Assembly (NCBI GenBank): GCA_037200985.1
Contig: JBBCGJ010000001.1
Span: forward strand, 124,001 to 188,000
DNA: 64,000 bases
Direction: 5' to 3'
From: Rhizomicrobium sp.
GTDB taxonomy: Bacteria > Pseudomonadota > Alphaproteobacteria > Micropepsales > Micropepsaceae
In this document: positions 18,014 through 26,985 of the stretch, piece by piece
Layout of the letters: each line of letters starts with the position of its first letter
Position numbering within the stretch: position 1 is the first letter of the stretch
Made by a program: the position numbers and the translations under genes
The notes under the pieces: model-generated
What the model saw: only the letters and a program-made list of their open reading frames with translations
Told to the model about the DNA's origin: nothing
Databases searched by the model: none

Positions 18014-19036
18014 GTGCGCGTCCTCGGCCGCCTCCTCGTCGTCCTCATCCTGCTGGCCGGTCTCGCCGGCGGCGCGGCCTTCTGGGAGGAGACCAATTTC
18101 GACGCGCCGGGGCCGGCGGCGAAAGCCGGCGCCGAGACCGACGTCGTGATCAGGCCCGGCATCGGGCTGCGCGGCATCTCCGACGCGCTGACGGCCGCCG
18201 GCACGATCGACAATCCCGACCTGTTCCTGTGGGGAGTCCGCCTGCGCCGCACCACGGCCGCGCTCAAGGCCGGAGAATATGCGATCCCGAGCCGCGCCAG
18301 CATGCGCGACATCATGGACATCCTGATCGCCGGCAAGTCGATCGAGCACAAGATCACCGCCGCCGAGGGCCTCACCAGCGACATGATCGCCAAGCTGATC
18401 AACGCCGATGCCGAGCTCACCGGCCCGCCCGTTGCGGTGCCGGCGGAAGGCACGCTTCTGCCCGAGACCTATCTCTTCCTGCGCGGCGCCACCCGGCAGG
18501 ACATCCTGGACCGCATGGCGGCGGCGCAGAAGAAGCTGATCGCCCGGCTGTGGCCCAGGCGCGATGCCAACCTGCCCTACAAGACCGTGCGCGAGGCGAT
18601 CATCCTCGCCTCCATCGTGGAGAAGGAGACCTCGCTGCCCGCCGAGCGGCGCCACATCGCGGCGATCTTCGTCAACCGGCTGCGCCTCGGCATGAAGCTG
18701 CAATCCGACCCGACCATCATCTATTCGCTCACCGGCGGCTATCCGCTCGGCCGCGGCATCCGCATGAGCGAGCTCACCCGCGTGACGCCCTACAACACCT
18801 ATGCGGTGGCGGGGCTGACGCCGACGCCGATCTGCAATCCGGGCAGGGACGCGATCGCCGCGGTGCTCGACCCCGGCACGACGAACGACCTCTACTTCGT
18901 GGCGAGCGGCACCGGCGGGCACGTGTTCTCCCCGACCGTGGCCGACCAGAACCGCAACGTCGCCGCGCTGCGCGCCCGCGAGCGGCTCGAGAAGCTGAAG
19001 CCGGCGATGCCCGAGCCGACGGTTCCGCATTTGTGA
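18014..19036 (+). CDS. mltG: Endolytic murein transglycosylase MltG
   Basis: MltG cleaves nascent glycan strands in the periplasm while anchored by one N-terminal membrane helix. The 340-aa product starts at GTG with VLGRLLVVLILLAGLAGGAAF as the anchor. A LysM-like region follows, then the YceG domain with the catalytic Glu in ILASIVEKET and the signature LQSDPTIIYSLT, followed by YNTYAVAGLTPTPICNPG. It begins one base after fabF, a gene neighbourhood common in proteobacteria. Confidence 0.95.
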   Translation: MRVLGRLLVVLILLAGLAGGAAFWEETNFDAPGPAAKAGAETDVVIRPGIGLRGISDALTAAGTIDNPDLFLWGVRLRRTTAALKAGEYAIPSRASMRDIMDILIAGKSIEHKITAAEGLTSDMIAKLINADAELTGPPVAVPAEGTLLPETYLFLRGATRQDILDRMAAAQKKLIARLWPRRDANLPYKTVREAIILASIVEKETSLPAERRHIAAIFVNRLRLGMKLQSDPTIIYSLTGGYPLGRGIRMSELTRVTPYNTYAVAGLTPTPICNPGRDAIAAVLDPGTTNDLYFVASGTGGHVFSPTVADQNRNVAALRARERLEKLKPAMPEPTVPHL

Positions 19037-19044
19037 AAAAATAA

Positions 19045-19163
19045 CCGTCATGGCCGGGCTTGACCCGGCCACCCATCCGGCGCGCGTCTGCGCGCCGAAG
19101 AGAGTCTCATGCGCCCGCAGGCGCGGGCGCGATGGATGGGCGGCTCAAGGCCGCCCATGACGG
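19045..19163. repeat. Palindromic intergenic repeat, CCGTCATGGCC type
   Basis: The element begins CCGTCATGGCCGGGCTTGA and ends with the imperfect complement TCAAGGCCGCCCATGACGG, with internal GCGC-rich palindromes. It fills most of the space between mltG and yicC. The TGTCA/TGACA-like ends suggest kinship with the repeats at 14231, 22650 and 54396. Confidence 0.65.
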
Positions 19164-19242
19164 GTGGAGGTATGAGAGCAGCGTTTCCGGCCTTTGCCGG
19201 TTGATCCCGCCGGGTCTATCTTCCGGACGGATTGGAGTCGCC

Positions 19243-20130
19243 ATGACCATCGTCAGCATGACCGGATTCGCCGAGGCGCATGGCAGCCGCGACGGCACGC
19301 GCTGGCGCTGGGAGGTCAAGAGCGTCAACGGCCGCGGCCTCGACGTCCGCCTGCGCACGCCGCAGGGCTTCGACGGACTGGAGGCCGCCGCCCGCACCCT
19401 GGCCGGCGAGCGCTTCAAGCGCGGCTCGCTCCAGGCGGCGCTGACCTTCGAGCTCGGCGAGAGCGCCCGCGGCCTGCGCGTCGATCCCGCCGCGCTGGCC
19501 TCCGCCATCCGCATCGCCCGCGAGGTCGCGGCCGAGACCGGCCTGGCGCCGGCGCGCATCGACGGGATCCTCGCGCTCAAGGGCGTGATCGTGCAGGACG
19601 ATGTCATCCCCACTGACGAGCGCGAGCGCGCCGCGCGCGACGCCGCCATCCTGGAAACGCTGGCGACTGCCCTGGACGCGCTCGCCCGCGCCCGCGCCAC
19701 CGAAGGCCACAAGCTCTCCACCGTGCTGTCGGGCCAGATCGACGAGATCGCGCGGCTGACCGGCGAGGCCCGGGCGCTCGCCGCGGCGCAGCCGGCGGCG
19801 CTGCGCGACAAGCTCGCGGCGCAGGTCAAGGACATGCTGGCCGGCGGCACGCTGTCCGACGACCGGCTGGCGCAGGAGGTGGCGCTGCTCGCGGTGAAGG
19901 CCGACATCCGCGAGGAGCTCGACCGGCTCTCCGCCCATGTGCAGGAGGCGCGCGCGCTGATGGCGTCCGGCGAAGCGGTGGGTCGTAAGATCGATTTCCT
20001 GGCGCAGGAGTTCAACCGCGAGGCCAACACGCTGTGCAGCAAGTCGTCGGACATCGCGCTGACGCGGCTGGGCCTGGCGCTCAAGGCGGTGATCGACCAG
20101 TTCCGCGAGCAGGCGCAGAATGTCGAATAG
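19243..20130 (+). CDS. yicC: YicC-family endoribonuclease
   Basis: The 295-aa product belongs to the YicC/YloC family, shown in other bacteria to be RNA endonucleases. It starts MTIVSMTGFAEAHG, the usual family opening, and carries RWRWEVKSVNGRGLDVRLR and the C-terminal EFNREANTLCSKSSDI that defines the family, with conserved His and acidic residues between. The start at 19243 is fixed by the MTGFA motif; the open frame before it runs through an intergenic repeat. Guanylate kinase follows 9 bases after, a pairing conserved across alphaproteobacteria. Confidence 0.94.
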   Translation: MTIVSMTGFAEAHGSRDGTRWRWEVKSVNGRGLDVRLRTPQGFDGLEAAARTLAGERFKRGSLQAALTFELGESARGLRVDPAALASAIRIAREVAAETGLAPARIDGILALKGVIVQDDVIPTDERERAARDAAILETLATALDALARARATEGHKLSTVLSGQIDEIARLTGEARALAAAQPAALRDKLAAQVKDMLAGGTLSDDRLAQEVALLAVKADIREELDRLSAHVQEARALMASGEAVGRKIDFLAQEFNREANTLCSKSSDIALTRLGLALKAVIDQFREQAQNVE

Positions 20131-20139
20131 GCTTGGCGA

Positions 20140-20766
20140 ATGAGCGAGATCGCGCGGCGCGGCCTGATGCTGGTCCTGTCGTCGCCGTCGGGCGCCGGCA
20201 AGACGACGCTGGCGCGCCGGCTGCTCGAAAGCGATCCGGGCATCTTCATGTCGGTGTCGGCGACGACGCGCGCCAAGCGGCCCAGCGAGGTCGAGGCGCG
20301 GGACTATTTCTTCGTCGCGCACCCGCAATTCGAGGAGATGGTGAGGGCCGGCGACTTTTTCGAGCATGCGACCGTTTTCGATCACCGCTACGGCACGCCG
20401 AAGGCGCCGGTGATGGCCGCGCTCGACAGGGGCCGCGACGTGCTGTTCGACATCGACTGGCAGGGAACGCAGCAACTGGCGGAGCGGGCCCGGCAGGATC
20501 TCGTCAGCGTCTTCGTGCTGCCGCCGAGCCACGACGAATTGGAGCGCCGGCTGAAGGCGCGCGCCCAGGATTCCGACGAGGTCGTGGCGAAGCGCATGGC
20601 GAAGGCGGCGGCCGAGATCAGCCACTGGCCGGAATACGACTACGTCATCGTCAACCGCGAGGTCGACAAGGCGCTGTCGCAGGTCAAGGCGATCTTGGAC
20701 GCCGAACGCGCCCGCCGCACTCGCCTCGTCGGCGTTGGCGATTTCGTTGCGGAGCTGACGCGATAG
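20140..20766 (+). CDS. gmk: Guanylate kinase
   Basis: Gmk phosphorylates GMP to GDP. The 208-aa product has the P-loop SSPSGAGKTTL (about residues 14-24), the GMP-binding region SVSATTRAKRPSEVEARDYF, and the DIDWQGTQQL motif followed by VFVLPPS. Length and motifs are standard. It is the last recognisable gene of the fab-mltG-yicC-gmk unit; a palindromic repeat follows directly after its stop. Confidence 0.97.
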   Translation: MSEIARRGLMLVLSSPSGAGKTTLARRLLESDPGIFMSVSATTRAKRPSEVEARDYFFVAHPQFEEMVRAGDFFEHATVFDHRYGTPKAPVMAALDRGRDVLFDIDWQGTQQLAERARQDLVSVFVLPPSHDELERRLKARAQDSDEVVAKRMAKAAAEISHWPEYDYVIVNREVDKALSQVKAILDAERARRTRLVGVGDFVAELTR

Positions 20767-20767
20767 G

Positions 20768-20826
20768 ACACCTCTCCCGCTTGCGGGAGAGGTCGGAAAT
20801 GCGAAGCATTTCCGGGTGAGGGGAAC
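20768..20826. repeat. Palindromic repeat after gmk
   Basis: Two adjacent hairpins: ACCTCTCCCGC-TT-GCGGGAGAGGT followed by GGAAATGCGAAGCATTTCC, then GGTGAGGGG. The first hairpin and the GAGGGG tail resemble the TTTCCTCCCCC repeats near 53894 and 56212. It may also terminate gmk transcription, although no U-tract follows. Confidence 0.6.
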
Positions 20827-20854
20827 CTCGCAACCGCTCGCCGGTTACCTCGTC

Positions 20855-21154
20855 ATGTCCCTCATCCCGATCATCGGCACCCTCGCCGCGCTGTGTTCCA
20901 CAATCAGCTTCGTGCCGCAGGCCTGGAAGATCATCCGCACGCGCGAGACCAAGGACATCTCGACCGGCATGTATCTCCTCACCGTGGTCGGCTTCGCGGC
21001 GTGGACGAGCTACGGCGTGCTGCTCGCGCAATGGCCGCTGATCGCCGCCAACAGCATCTGCCTGGTGCTCTCCGCCTTCATCCTCGCGATGAAGCTGCTG
21101 CCGGGGCGCGACAAGGATGCGGTCGCGGACCGCATCGAAGACGTCGTTCCGTAG
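20855..21154 (+). CDS. SemiSWEET-type PQ-loop transporter
   Basis: A 99-aa membrane protein with three hydrophobic helices and the PQ motif FVPQAWKIIRTRETKDIS in helix 1, as in bacterial SemiSWEETs, which dimerise to form sugar channels. Helix 2 has the conserved TVVGFAAWTSYG and helix 3 the AANSICLVLSAFILAMKLL pattern. The start at 20855 (MSLIPIIG) gives the usual family length; the open frame upstream runs into the repeat. The substrate is inferred from family only. Confidence 0.85.
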   Translation: MSLIPIIGTLAALCSTISFVPQAWKIIRTRETKDISTGMYLLTVVGFAAWTSYGVLLAQWPLIAANSICLVLSAFILAMKLLPGRDKDAVADRIEDVVP

Positions 21155-21160
21155 CGGCGA

Positions 21161-21586
21161 TCACCGCCGCATTTCGTGCGTCCAGCCTTCGGCCGCGACG
21201 CGCTCGAACGCCATCGCGTCCCAGAACTCGCCCGCGCCGGGCGGCACGGCGTTGCAGGTGAGGCGGCCGGCGGTTTCGAATCCGCGCGCGATCATGGCCT
21301 GGGCAAGCAGCCGCCCGACGCCATGTCGCCGCGCGTCGCGCAGGACATAGAGCCGGCGCATGCGCATCGCGGGGACGGCGGGCTCGATCTTCACGCAGCC
21401 GACGCCGACCAGCCGGGCGCCGTCGAAGGCGCCGAACAGGGCTTCGCCCGGCTTGCCGTAGCGTTCCGCGCCGCTCCGCCAGTCGGCGACCAGGATGCCC
21501 ATGTTGCGGATTCCGTCCGCCGCCGCCTCGCTGCGCAGGATCTCGATATCCGGCGGCAGGTCGGTCAGGCGGCGGATGGCGATCAT
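21161..21586 (-). CDS. GNAT family N-acetyltransferase
   Basis: The 141-aa product has a GNAT fold: N-terminal acceptor region, central strand LVGVGCVKIEP, then the acetyl-CoA motif A region RRLYVLRDARRHGVGRLLAQAMIARG (pyrophosphate loop R-R-H-G-V-G) and a C-terminal FWDAMAFERV strand. The target is not predictable. It starts at 21586 in an ATGA overlap with the stop of the amidohydrolase, so the two are translationally coupled. Confidence 0.88.
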   Translation of the reverse strand: MIAIRRLTDLPPDIEILRSEAAADGIRNMGILVADWRSGAERYGKPGEALFGAFDGARLVGVGCVKIEPAVPAMRMRRLYVLRDARRHGVGRLLAQAMIARGFETAGRLTCNAVPPGAGEFWDAMAFERVAAEGWTHEMRR

Positions 21587-22653
21587 GCGATGGCCACGCG
21601 GTACACCCGCTTGGCCGTGCCGCCGAACAGCGCGGTCTTCTCGTCGGCCGAATAGTCCTTCGCCAGCCGCTTGAACGCGTTCCACAGGCTGGCGTAGTCG
21701 CAGCCGAAGCGGTCGACGGGGAAATTGCTCTCGAACATGCAGCGGTCGGCGCCGAACGCGGCGACGGTCGTCTCGACATAGGGCTTCCACTGCTGCGCCA
21801 GGATTTCCGACGGCGGATCGTCCTCGCGCATGCGCTTCTTCCAGCCGGCGAAGGGCATCGGCAGGCCGCCGACCTTCACCACCACGTTCGGGCAGGTCGC
21901 CAGCGCCTGGACGTTCTGCTTCCATTCGGCGAAGCGCTCGCCGCGCTTGCCCTCGAAGCGCCCGATGCCGAGCGGCGTGCCGACATGGTCGAGCACGATG
22001 GTCGTCTCGGGAAAGGCGCGGGCGAGATCGATCAGGTCGGGAAGCTGCGGCTCCAGGAGCCAGGCGTCGAAGGAGAGGCCGAGCCTGTGCAGCACCGCGA
22101 AGCCCTCGCGGAATTTCGGATCGAGGTAGAGCCCCGCCGTGTTGCGGCCCGACAGCGGCCCCAGCACGTTCGCGTCCTCGTCATAGGATGCCGAGTGGCG
22201 GATGCCGCGGAAGCGTCCGTGGCCGGCCGCGATGTGGCTGCGCAGCACGTCCTCGGCCGCGTCGGCGCCGATCCGCAGGTCGACATGGCCGACGATGCCG
22301 GCGCAGGCGCGGACCTCGCCATAGAGGCCGCTGGCGCTCATCGCCGCGACGCCGTTGACGAATTCGGTCTCGCCGACGCATTTCAGCTCCTGCGGCCCGT
22401 CGGCGCGGTACATCGCGCCGCACTCCATATAGACCGTGCCGCGGATGTTGTGGCCGCTCTTGAGGTCCTTCAGGAGCTCGTCGAACAGATAGCGCGGGAT
22501 GTTGCGGATGATGTCCATGAAGCCGTGCTCGGACGGCGGCAGGTTCTGCAGGATCGCGGTAGGCCGGTCCCACAGGTGATGATGCGGATCGACGATCGGC
22601 AGATCGGGTTCGAGGATTGGTTCGCTGGGCAAGGCAACCTCCACCACTGTCAT
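21583..22653 (-). CDS. Amidohydrolase family protein (PDC-hydrolase-like)
   Basis: The 356-aa protein is a TIM-barrel amidohydrolase of the Amidohydro_2 type, related to lactone hydrolases such as 2-pyrone-4,6-dicarboxylate hydrolase. The first strand has the metal motif IVDPHHHLWD, a later strand has TIVLDHVGTPLG, and the C-terminal RCMFESNFPVDRF carries the conserved Asp region. The ATG at 22653 lies at the edge of a palindromic repeat and gives a normal start; a further 24 codons upstream are encoded by the repeat itself and are unlikely to be native. The GNAT gene is coupled downstream (ATGA). Confidence 0.88.
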   Translation of the reverse strand: MTVVEVALPSEPILEPDLPIVDPHHHLWDRPTAILQNLPPSEHGFMDIIRNIPRYLFDELLKDLKSGHNIRGTVYMECGAMYRADGPQELKCVGETEFVNGVAAMSASGLYGEVRACAGIVGHVDLRIGADAAEDVLRSHIAAGHGRFRGIRHSASYDEDANVLGPLSGRNTAGLYLDPKFREGFAVLHRLGLSFDAWLLEPQLPDLIDLARAFPETTIVLDHVGTPLGIGRFEGKRGERFAEWKQNVQALATCPNVVVKVGGLPMPFAGWKKRMREDDPPSEILAQQWKPYVETTVAAFGADRCMFESNFPVDRFGCDYASLWNAFKRLAKDYSADEKTALFGGTAKRVYRVAIA

Positions 22654-22808
22654 CCCCGGCCGAGCATCGCGAAGCGATGCGAGGGGAAGGGGACCCAGGC
22701 GTTGACGCTGCCCGGGTGCCGCCAAGTTATTCCGATCTCTTCGGCGAGACTATCCTCGTCATCGCCGCCTTCCCTCGGTGCGCTGGCGCGCACCTCGCCG
22801 GGATGACA
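22650..22808. repeat. Palindromic repeat, TGTCATCCCC family
   Basis: A 159-base element with ends TGTCATCCCCGGC and GCCGGGATGACA (imperfect; one C shorter on the right). The left arm contains the GCATCGCGAAGCGATGC palindrome and the same GAGGGGAAGGGGACCCAGGCG stretch seen at 14262-14285. It fills the gap between the amidohydrolase and the alcohol dehydrogenase, and its left boundary overlaps the amidohydrolase start codon. Confidence 0.75.
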
Positions 22809-22815
22809 GGCGGTG

Positions 22816-23871
22816 CTACGGCGTCAGCACCACCCGACCCGTGATCTTGCCTTCGCGCAAGTCTTCGAGCGTCTGGTTCGCGGCGCTCAGCGGCCGCTTG
22901 GAATAGGGGATCGGGTCGACCTTGCCGGCGCGGACAAGCTCCATCATCTCCTTGGTCTCGCCCAGGCTGCCGGTCATCGAGCCGCCGATGGAGATCGTGC
23001 GGAACGGGAACATCGGCAGCGGCATCTGCATCGCGCCGCCGAACAGGCCGACGATGATCACCTTGCCGCCGCGCCGCACCGCCTGGCTGGCGAAGGCGAA
23101 GCTCTTCTCCGAGCCCACGAAATCGACCACCGCGTAGGCGCCGCCCTTGGTGTCGGCCACCAGCTGCTTGGCCGCGCCGTCCACCTTGGTGTTGTAGACG
23201 GACGAGGCACCGGCCTTCTTCGCCGCTTCCAGCTTGGCGTCGTCGATGTCGGCGGCGATCGGTCCCTTGTGGAACATCGCCTTGGCGAACTGCACGCCCA
23301 TCATGCCGACGCCGCCGACGCCCAAGACCAGCACCTGGTCGTCCGGCCCGAGCGCGCCGACGCGCTTCATCGCCGAATAGGCGGTCAGGCCCGAGCACAT
23401 ATAGGCCGCGCCCAGCGCCGGATCGGTCTTGCCGTAGTCGATGAGGTATTTGGGATGCGGCACCAGGACATGCGTCGCGTATCCGCCGGCCACGCCCGAC
23501 GAGCAGCCGAGCTGGCGCGGGCCGCCGATGCACAGATTCTCCTCGCCGCGCAGGCAGGACGGGCATTTGCCGCAGCCGATCCAGGGGAACGCCGCATAGC
23601 GCACGCCGATGTCGACGCCCTTGGCGTCGGGGCCGACGGCGACGACTTCGCCCTCGATCTCGTGACCCAGCGTGTGCGGCAGCTTCATGTTCGCCATGGG
23701 AAGCTTGGCGCCGCCGCCCATGTCGAAATAGCCGTCATGGATGTGGACGTCGGAGTGGCACACGCCGGCGTTCAGGACTTTCAGCAGCACCTCGGTGCCG
23801 GTCGGCACGGGGGTCGGCGTCTCGATTTCCTGCAGCGGCTTGCCGAATTCGGTGATGGCCTGGCTCTTCAC
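22816..23871 (-). CDS. Zinc-dependent alcohol dehydrogenase
   Basis: A 351-aa medium-chain dehydrogenase/reductase. Catalytic zinc ligands are Cys in NAGVCHSDVH and His-Glu in LGHEIEGEV. The structural zinc site is the four-Cys cluster CGKCPSCLRGEENLC. The NAD(P) motif is VLGVGGVGMMG. The GTG at 23871 follows GGGAGAG and opens with KSQAITEFGKPL, the normal family start. The substrate is unknown; the four-cysteine type usually oxidises primary alcohols. A repeat separates it from the amidohydrolase. Confidence 0.92.
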   Translation of the reverse strand: MKSQAITEFGKPLQEIETPTPVPTGTEVLLKVLNAGVCHSDVHIHDGYFDMGGGAKLPMANMKLPHTLGHEIEGEVVAVGPDAKGVDIGVRYAAFPWIGCGKCPSCLRGEENLCIGGPRQLGCSSGVAGGYATHVLVPHPKYLIDYGKTDPALGAAYMCSGLTAYSAMKRVGALGPDDQVLVLGVGGVGMMGVQFAKAMFHKGPIAADIDDAKLEAAKKAGASSVYNTKVDGAAKQLVADTKGGAYAVVDFVGSEKSFAFASQAVRRGGKVIIVGLFGGAMQMPLPMFPFRTISIGGSMTGSLGETKEMMELVRAGKVDPIPYSKRPLSAANQTLEDLREGKITGRVVLTP

Positions 23872-23998
23872 GCGGGCTCTCCCTTCGATTTCTGGTTCTG
23901 ACTGGTTGTCAGTGTGGCATGGGCCCAGGGGTCGCCTCAACCGCAACCGGTGTCCCACCCTCCTTTGCGGAAACTGCGCCGCCTTCGACCGTCCGATG

Positions 23999-25066
23999 TC
24001 ACGAGGCGGTTTCAACCCGCTCGGTTCGATGCCAACCCGATCGGAGCCATGACCGGACGCGCCCGATATGCGTTTCGAACGCGAGATAGAAGACGTAGCC
24101 CGCGAGCATGGCGATGGCGACGCGTCCTGCCAACAGGGCGCAATTGGCGAAGTCGATCCTGTGCACCGGCGGCAGATAGCGGCCGAGCACCAGCAGGACG
24201 GGATAGTGAATCAAATAGAGACTGTAGGAAAACGCAGCGAGGCCGCCGCCGAGGCGGACCAGTCGCGGCGACGACAAATCGCGGTTTGCGAGTTGGGGAA
24301 GAAGAAGCAGGCAGCCGGCGGAAAAACCCGTCGCACCCAGTATGGTCATCGGACCGAGAAAACTGCTTCGTGCGAAAGCCTGCGACATCGTCAGAAACGC
24401 CAGGGCGATCGCGGCTCCCGCGAAACCGCTGCGTCTGGATGCCAATCCCGTATTCGTCAGAAACGAAAGCACGCCCAAATACCAGCAAAAAAGGTATTGG
24501 AGCGCCAGAAACGAGAATGCGACCAGCGACGCCATCAGGAACCCGAAAGCGATGATCCGAACACCGCGCGACGGAAGCAAGAGGGAAAGCACGGCGCCGT
24601 GAAAGACATAAAACCACATCTCGTATCGCAACGACCAAAGCGGCACGTCGCTGAGCAGCGCCCCGGTCGGAAGTCCGAGCATCGCGGAAACGGGGTCCTG
24701 GAATCGGATCGGAATGCCCAGCCAAATCTGCAGAACGCTGCACAATGCGATTGCTGGGATAAGCGGAACGAAAATTCGCGCCGCCCGATCTAGAGCATAT
24801 CCGCGGGGATCGAAGCGCCCCTCCAGGAACCGCTTCGTCGCCAGCCCGCCGACGAGGTATCCGCTCAGAACGAAGAATATCAGGACGCCGTGCTTTCCGA
24901 ATCTCATAGTCGCGAAGATCAGGACGGCCGCTACGGTTCCCTTCGCGTGCGGGTCCAGATCTTGGTAGGAGCCGAAGGTGAACTGCCTGGCGTGGTCGAG
25001 GACGACCAGCAGGGCGGCGAAAAAGCGAAGCCAATCCAGCAGAGGCCAGTGCGACGTCTTGAGCAT
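23999..25066 (-). CDS. Acyltransferase family 3 membrane protein
   Basis: The 355-aa protein has about ten hydrophobic segments and the Acyl_transf_3 start WPLLDWLRFFAALLVVLDHA, where the His of VLDHAR is the likely catalytic residue, as in OafA-type O-acetyltransferases. It ends with LYLIHYPVLLVLG and AFETHIGR, also family features. Such proteins modify surface polysaccharides or antibiotics. Its codons are less GC-biased than in the flanking genes, so it may have been acquired. The start at 25066 is set by the motif; the frame upstream crosses the end of rsmA. Confidence 0.88.
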   Translation of the reverse strand: MLKTSHWPLLDWLRFFAALLVVLDHARQFTFGSYQDLDPHAKGTVAAVLIFATMRFGKHGVLIFFVLSGYLVGGLATKRFLEGRFDPRGYALDRAARIFVPLIPAIALCSVLQIWLGIPIRFQDPVSAMLGLPTGALLSDVPLWSLRYEMWFYVFHGAVLSLLLPSRGVRIIAFGFLMASLVAFSFLALQYLFCWYLGVLSFLTNTGLASRRSGFAGAAIALAFLTMSQAFARSSFLGPMTILGATGFSAGCLLLLPQLANRDLSSPRLVRLGGGLAAFSYSLYLIHYPVLLVLGRYLPPVHRIDFANCALLAGRVAIAMLAGYVFYLAFETHIGRVRSWLRSGWHRTERVETAS

Positions 25067-25202
25067 GGGTCGACAAGGCCCCCCCCCGGATCGACAGGTG
25101 TAACACGCGCCAGCAAACGCGGCGACCGGGGAGGCCCTGCCGATTTCTCCGGAACTCCAAGCACCTGTGCAGAAACCGTCCCGAACGTAAGGGGTCGCTG
25201 CC

Positions 25203-26057
25203 TCAGCGGGGAAGGGCATTCGCGAGCGCCGCGAACTCCGTCACGGAAAGGTTTTCCGCGCGGTTCGTCGGGTCGATGCCGGCGGCGCGGATCAGGCTTT
25301 CGGCATCCGGGCCGAGGCTCTTCAGGCTCTGGCGCAGCATCTTGCGGCGCTGGCCGAAGGCGGCCTGGGTCACGCGCTCCAGATCGGCGAGCCGCGCCGG
25401 CGCGACCGGCTCGGCCAGCGGCTCCAGCCGCACGATGCTGGAGGTCACGTTGGGCGGCGGCACGAAGGCGCTGCGCGACACGTCGAACAGGATCTTCGCG
25501 GTCGTCCGCCACTGGGCCAGGACGGACAGCCTTCCGTAGTGTTCGGTGTCCGGCCTGGCGACGATGCGCTGCGCGACTTCTCTCTGGAACATGAGCGTGA
25601 GGCTCGCCCAGAAGGGCGGCCAGGTTTCGCGCGTGAGCCACTTCACCAACAAGGCGGTGCCGATATTGTAGGGAAGATTTGCCGCGATGCGCACCGGCCC
25701 GGCGACGCCGCTATCGGCCAGCAGACGCGCTTCGTCGATCTCCAGCGCATCGGCGGAAACGACCGAAAGCCGATCCGGATAGGCGTCCGATATCTCCGCC
25801 AGCGCCGGCAGGCAGCGCTCGTCGCGCTCGACCGCGATCACCCGGCCCGCGCCCTCGGCCAGCAGCGCGCGGGTGAGCCCGCCCGGACCCGGGCCGACTT
25901 CATAGAACACGCCGCCTTCGTTCGCCCCCGCCGCGCGCGCGATGCGGCGCGTCAGGTTGAGATCGAGCAGGAAATTCTGCCCGAGCGATTTCTTGGCGCG
26001 CAGGTCGTGCGCCGCGATCACCTCCCGCAGGGGGGGCAGGTTATCCGGCCCGGGCAT
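25203..26057 (-). CDS. rsmA: 16S rRNA (adenine1518/1519-N6)-dimethyltransferase
   Basis: RsmA (KsgA) dimethylates two adjacent adenines in helix 45 of 16S rRNA. The 284-aa product has [14 protein letters not shown] motif [15 protein letters not shown], and the catalytic NLPYNIGT motif, followed by FQREVAQRI and [10 protein letters not shown]. Its start overlaps the end of pdxA by 17 bases. The order surA-pdxA-rsmA is widely conserved. Confidence 0.97.
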   Translation of the reverse strand: MPGPDNLPPLREVIAAHDLRAKKSLGQNFLLDLNLTRRIARAAGANEGGVFYEVGPGPGGLTRALLAEGAGRVIAVERDERCLPALAEISDAYPDRLSVVSADALEIDEARLLADSGVAGPVRIAANLPYNIGTALLVKWLTRETWPPFWASLTLMFQREVAQRIVARPDTEHYGRLSVLAQWRTTAKILFDVSRSAFVPPPNVTSSIVRLEPLAEPVAPARLADLERVTQAAFGQRRKMLRQSLKSLGPDAESLIRAAGIDPTNRAENLSVTEFAALANALPR

Positions 26058-26985
26058 CGGCCATCTTCGCGGCCAGCCGGATCGCGGCGATCATGCTGCG
26101 GGCGTCCGCCTTGCCGGTGCCGGCGATGTCGAACGCGGTGCCGTGATCGGGCGAGGTGCGCACGATGGGCAGGCCGAGCGTGACGTTCACCCCGTCCCAG
26201 AAGGACAGCGTCTTGATCGGGATCAGCGCCTGATCGTGATACATGGCGAGCGCCGCGTCGTAGCGCGCCCGGGCCTCGTCGTGGAACAGCGTGTCGGCGG
26301 AAAGCGGCCCGCGCACGTCATGGCCCTTCGCCTTCAAGGCCGCGACGGCCGGCGCGATGACCGCGCTGTCCTCGCCGCCCAGCACGCCTTCCTCGCCGGC
26401 ATGCGGGTTGAGGCCCGCGACCGCCAGCCGGGGCGCCGCGATGCCGAAGTCGCGCTTCAGCGCGGCCAGGATGATTTCTCCGGTCTCGACGATGGCGGCG
26501 GTCGTGATCGCGCGCGGCACCTGCGCCAACGGCACATGGATCGTCAGCGGCACGACGCGGAGCGCATCGCTCGCCAGCATCATCACGGCGCGCGGCGCGC
26601 CGGTCAGGGCCTGGAGGAATTCGGTATGTCCGGGATAGGGGAAGCCGGCGGCGGCCAGCACGGCCTTGTTGATCGGCGCGGTGACCACCGCCGCCGCGTC
26701 GCCGCGCTGCGCCATCGCCACCGCGGTCTCGATCGCCTCGATGACGGCCGCGGCGTTCACGGCATCCGGCTTGCCCGGAATGCGGCGGGCCCGCGCCTTG
26801 GTGGCGAGCGTCCCGCCGTCGAAACCGCAATCGGCAAAGACGCCGGGATCGCCGATGAGCCTGAGGGGATGACCGCCCGCCTTGCCCGCGAGCGCCTTAT
26901 AGGCGGCGACCGCGATCTCCGGCCCGATGCCGGCGGGTTCGCCCATCGTGATCAGGATCGTCGCGGCGTTACTTGGTCTCGACAT
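26041..26985 (-). CDS. pdxA: 4-hydroxythreonine-4-phosphate dehydrogenase
   Basis: PdxA oxidises 4-phosphohydroxy-L-threonine in the DXP-dependent pyridoxal phosphate pathway. The 314-aa product opens with [16 protein letters not shown], contains [23 protein letters not shown], and has the metal ligands His in PYPGHTE and in [11 protein letters not shown], with the C-terminal [17 protein letters not shown]. It overlaps surA upstream and rsmA downstream, each by 17 bases. Confidence 0.97.
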   Translation of the reverse strand: MSRPSNAATILITMGEPAGIGPEIAVAAYKALAGKAGGHPLRLIGDPGVFADCGFDGGTLATKARARRIPGKPDAVNAAAVIEAIETAVAMAQRGDAAAVVTAPINKAVLAAAGFPYPGHTEFLQALTGAPRAVMMLASDALRVVPLTIHVPLAQVPRAITTAAIVETGEIILAALKRDFGIAAPRLAVAGLNPHAGEEGVLGGEDSAVIAPAVAALKAKGHDVRGPLSADTLFHDEARARYDAALAMYHDQALIPIKTLSFWDGVNVTLGLPIVRTSPDHGTAFDIAGTGKADARSMIAAIRLAAKMADARAG

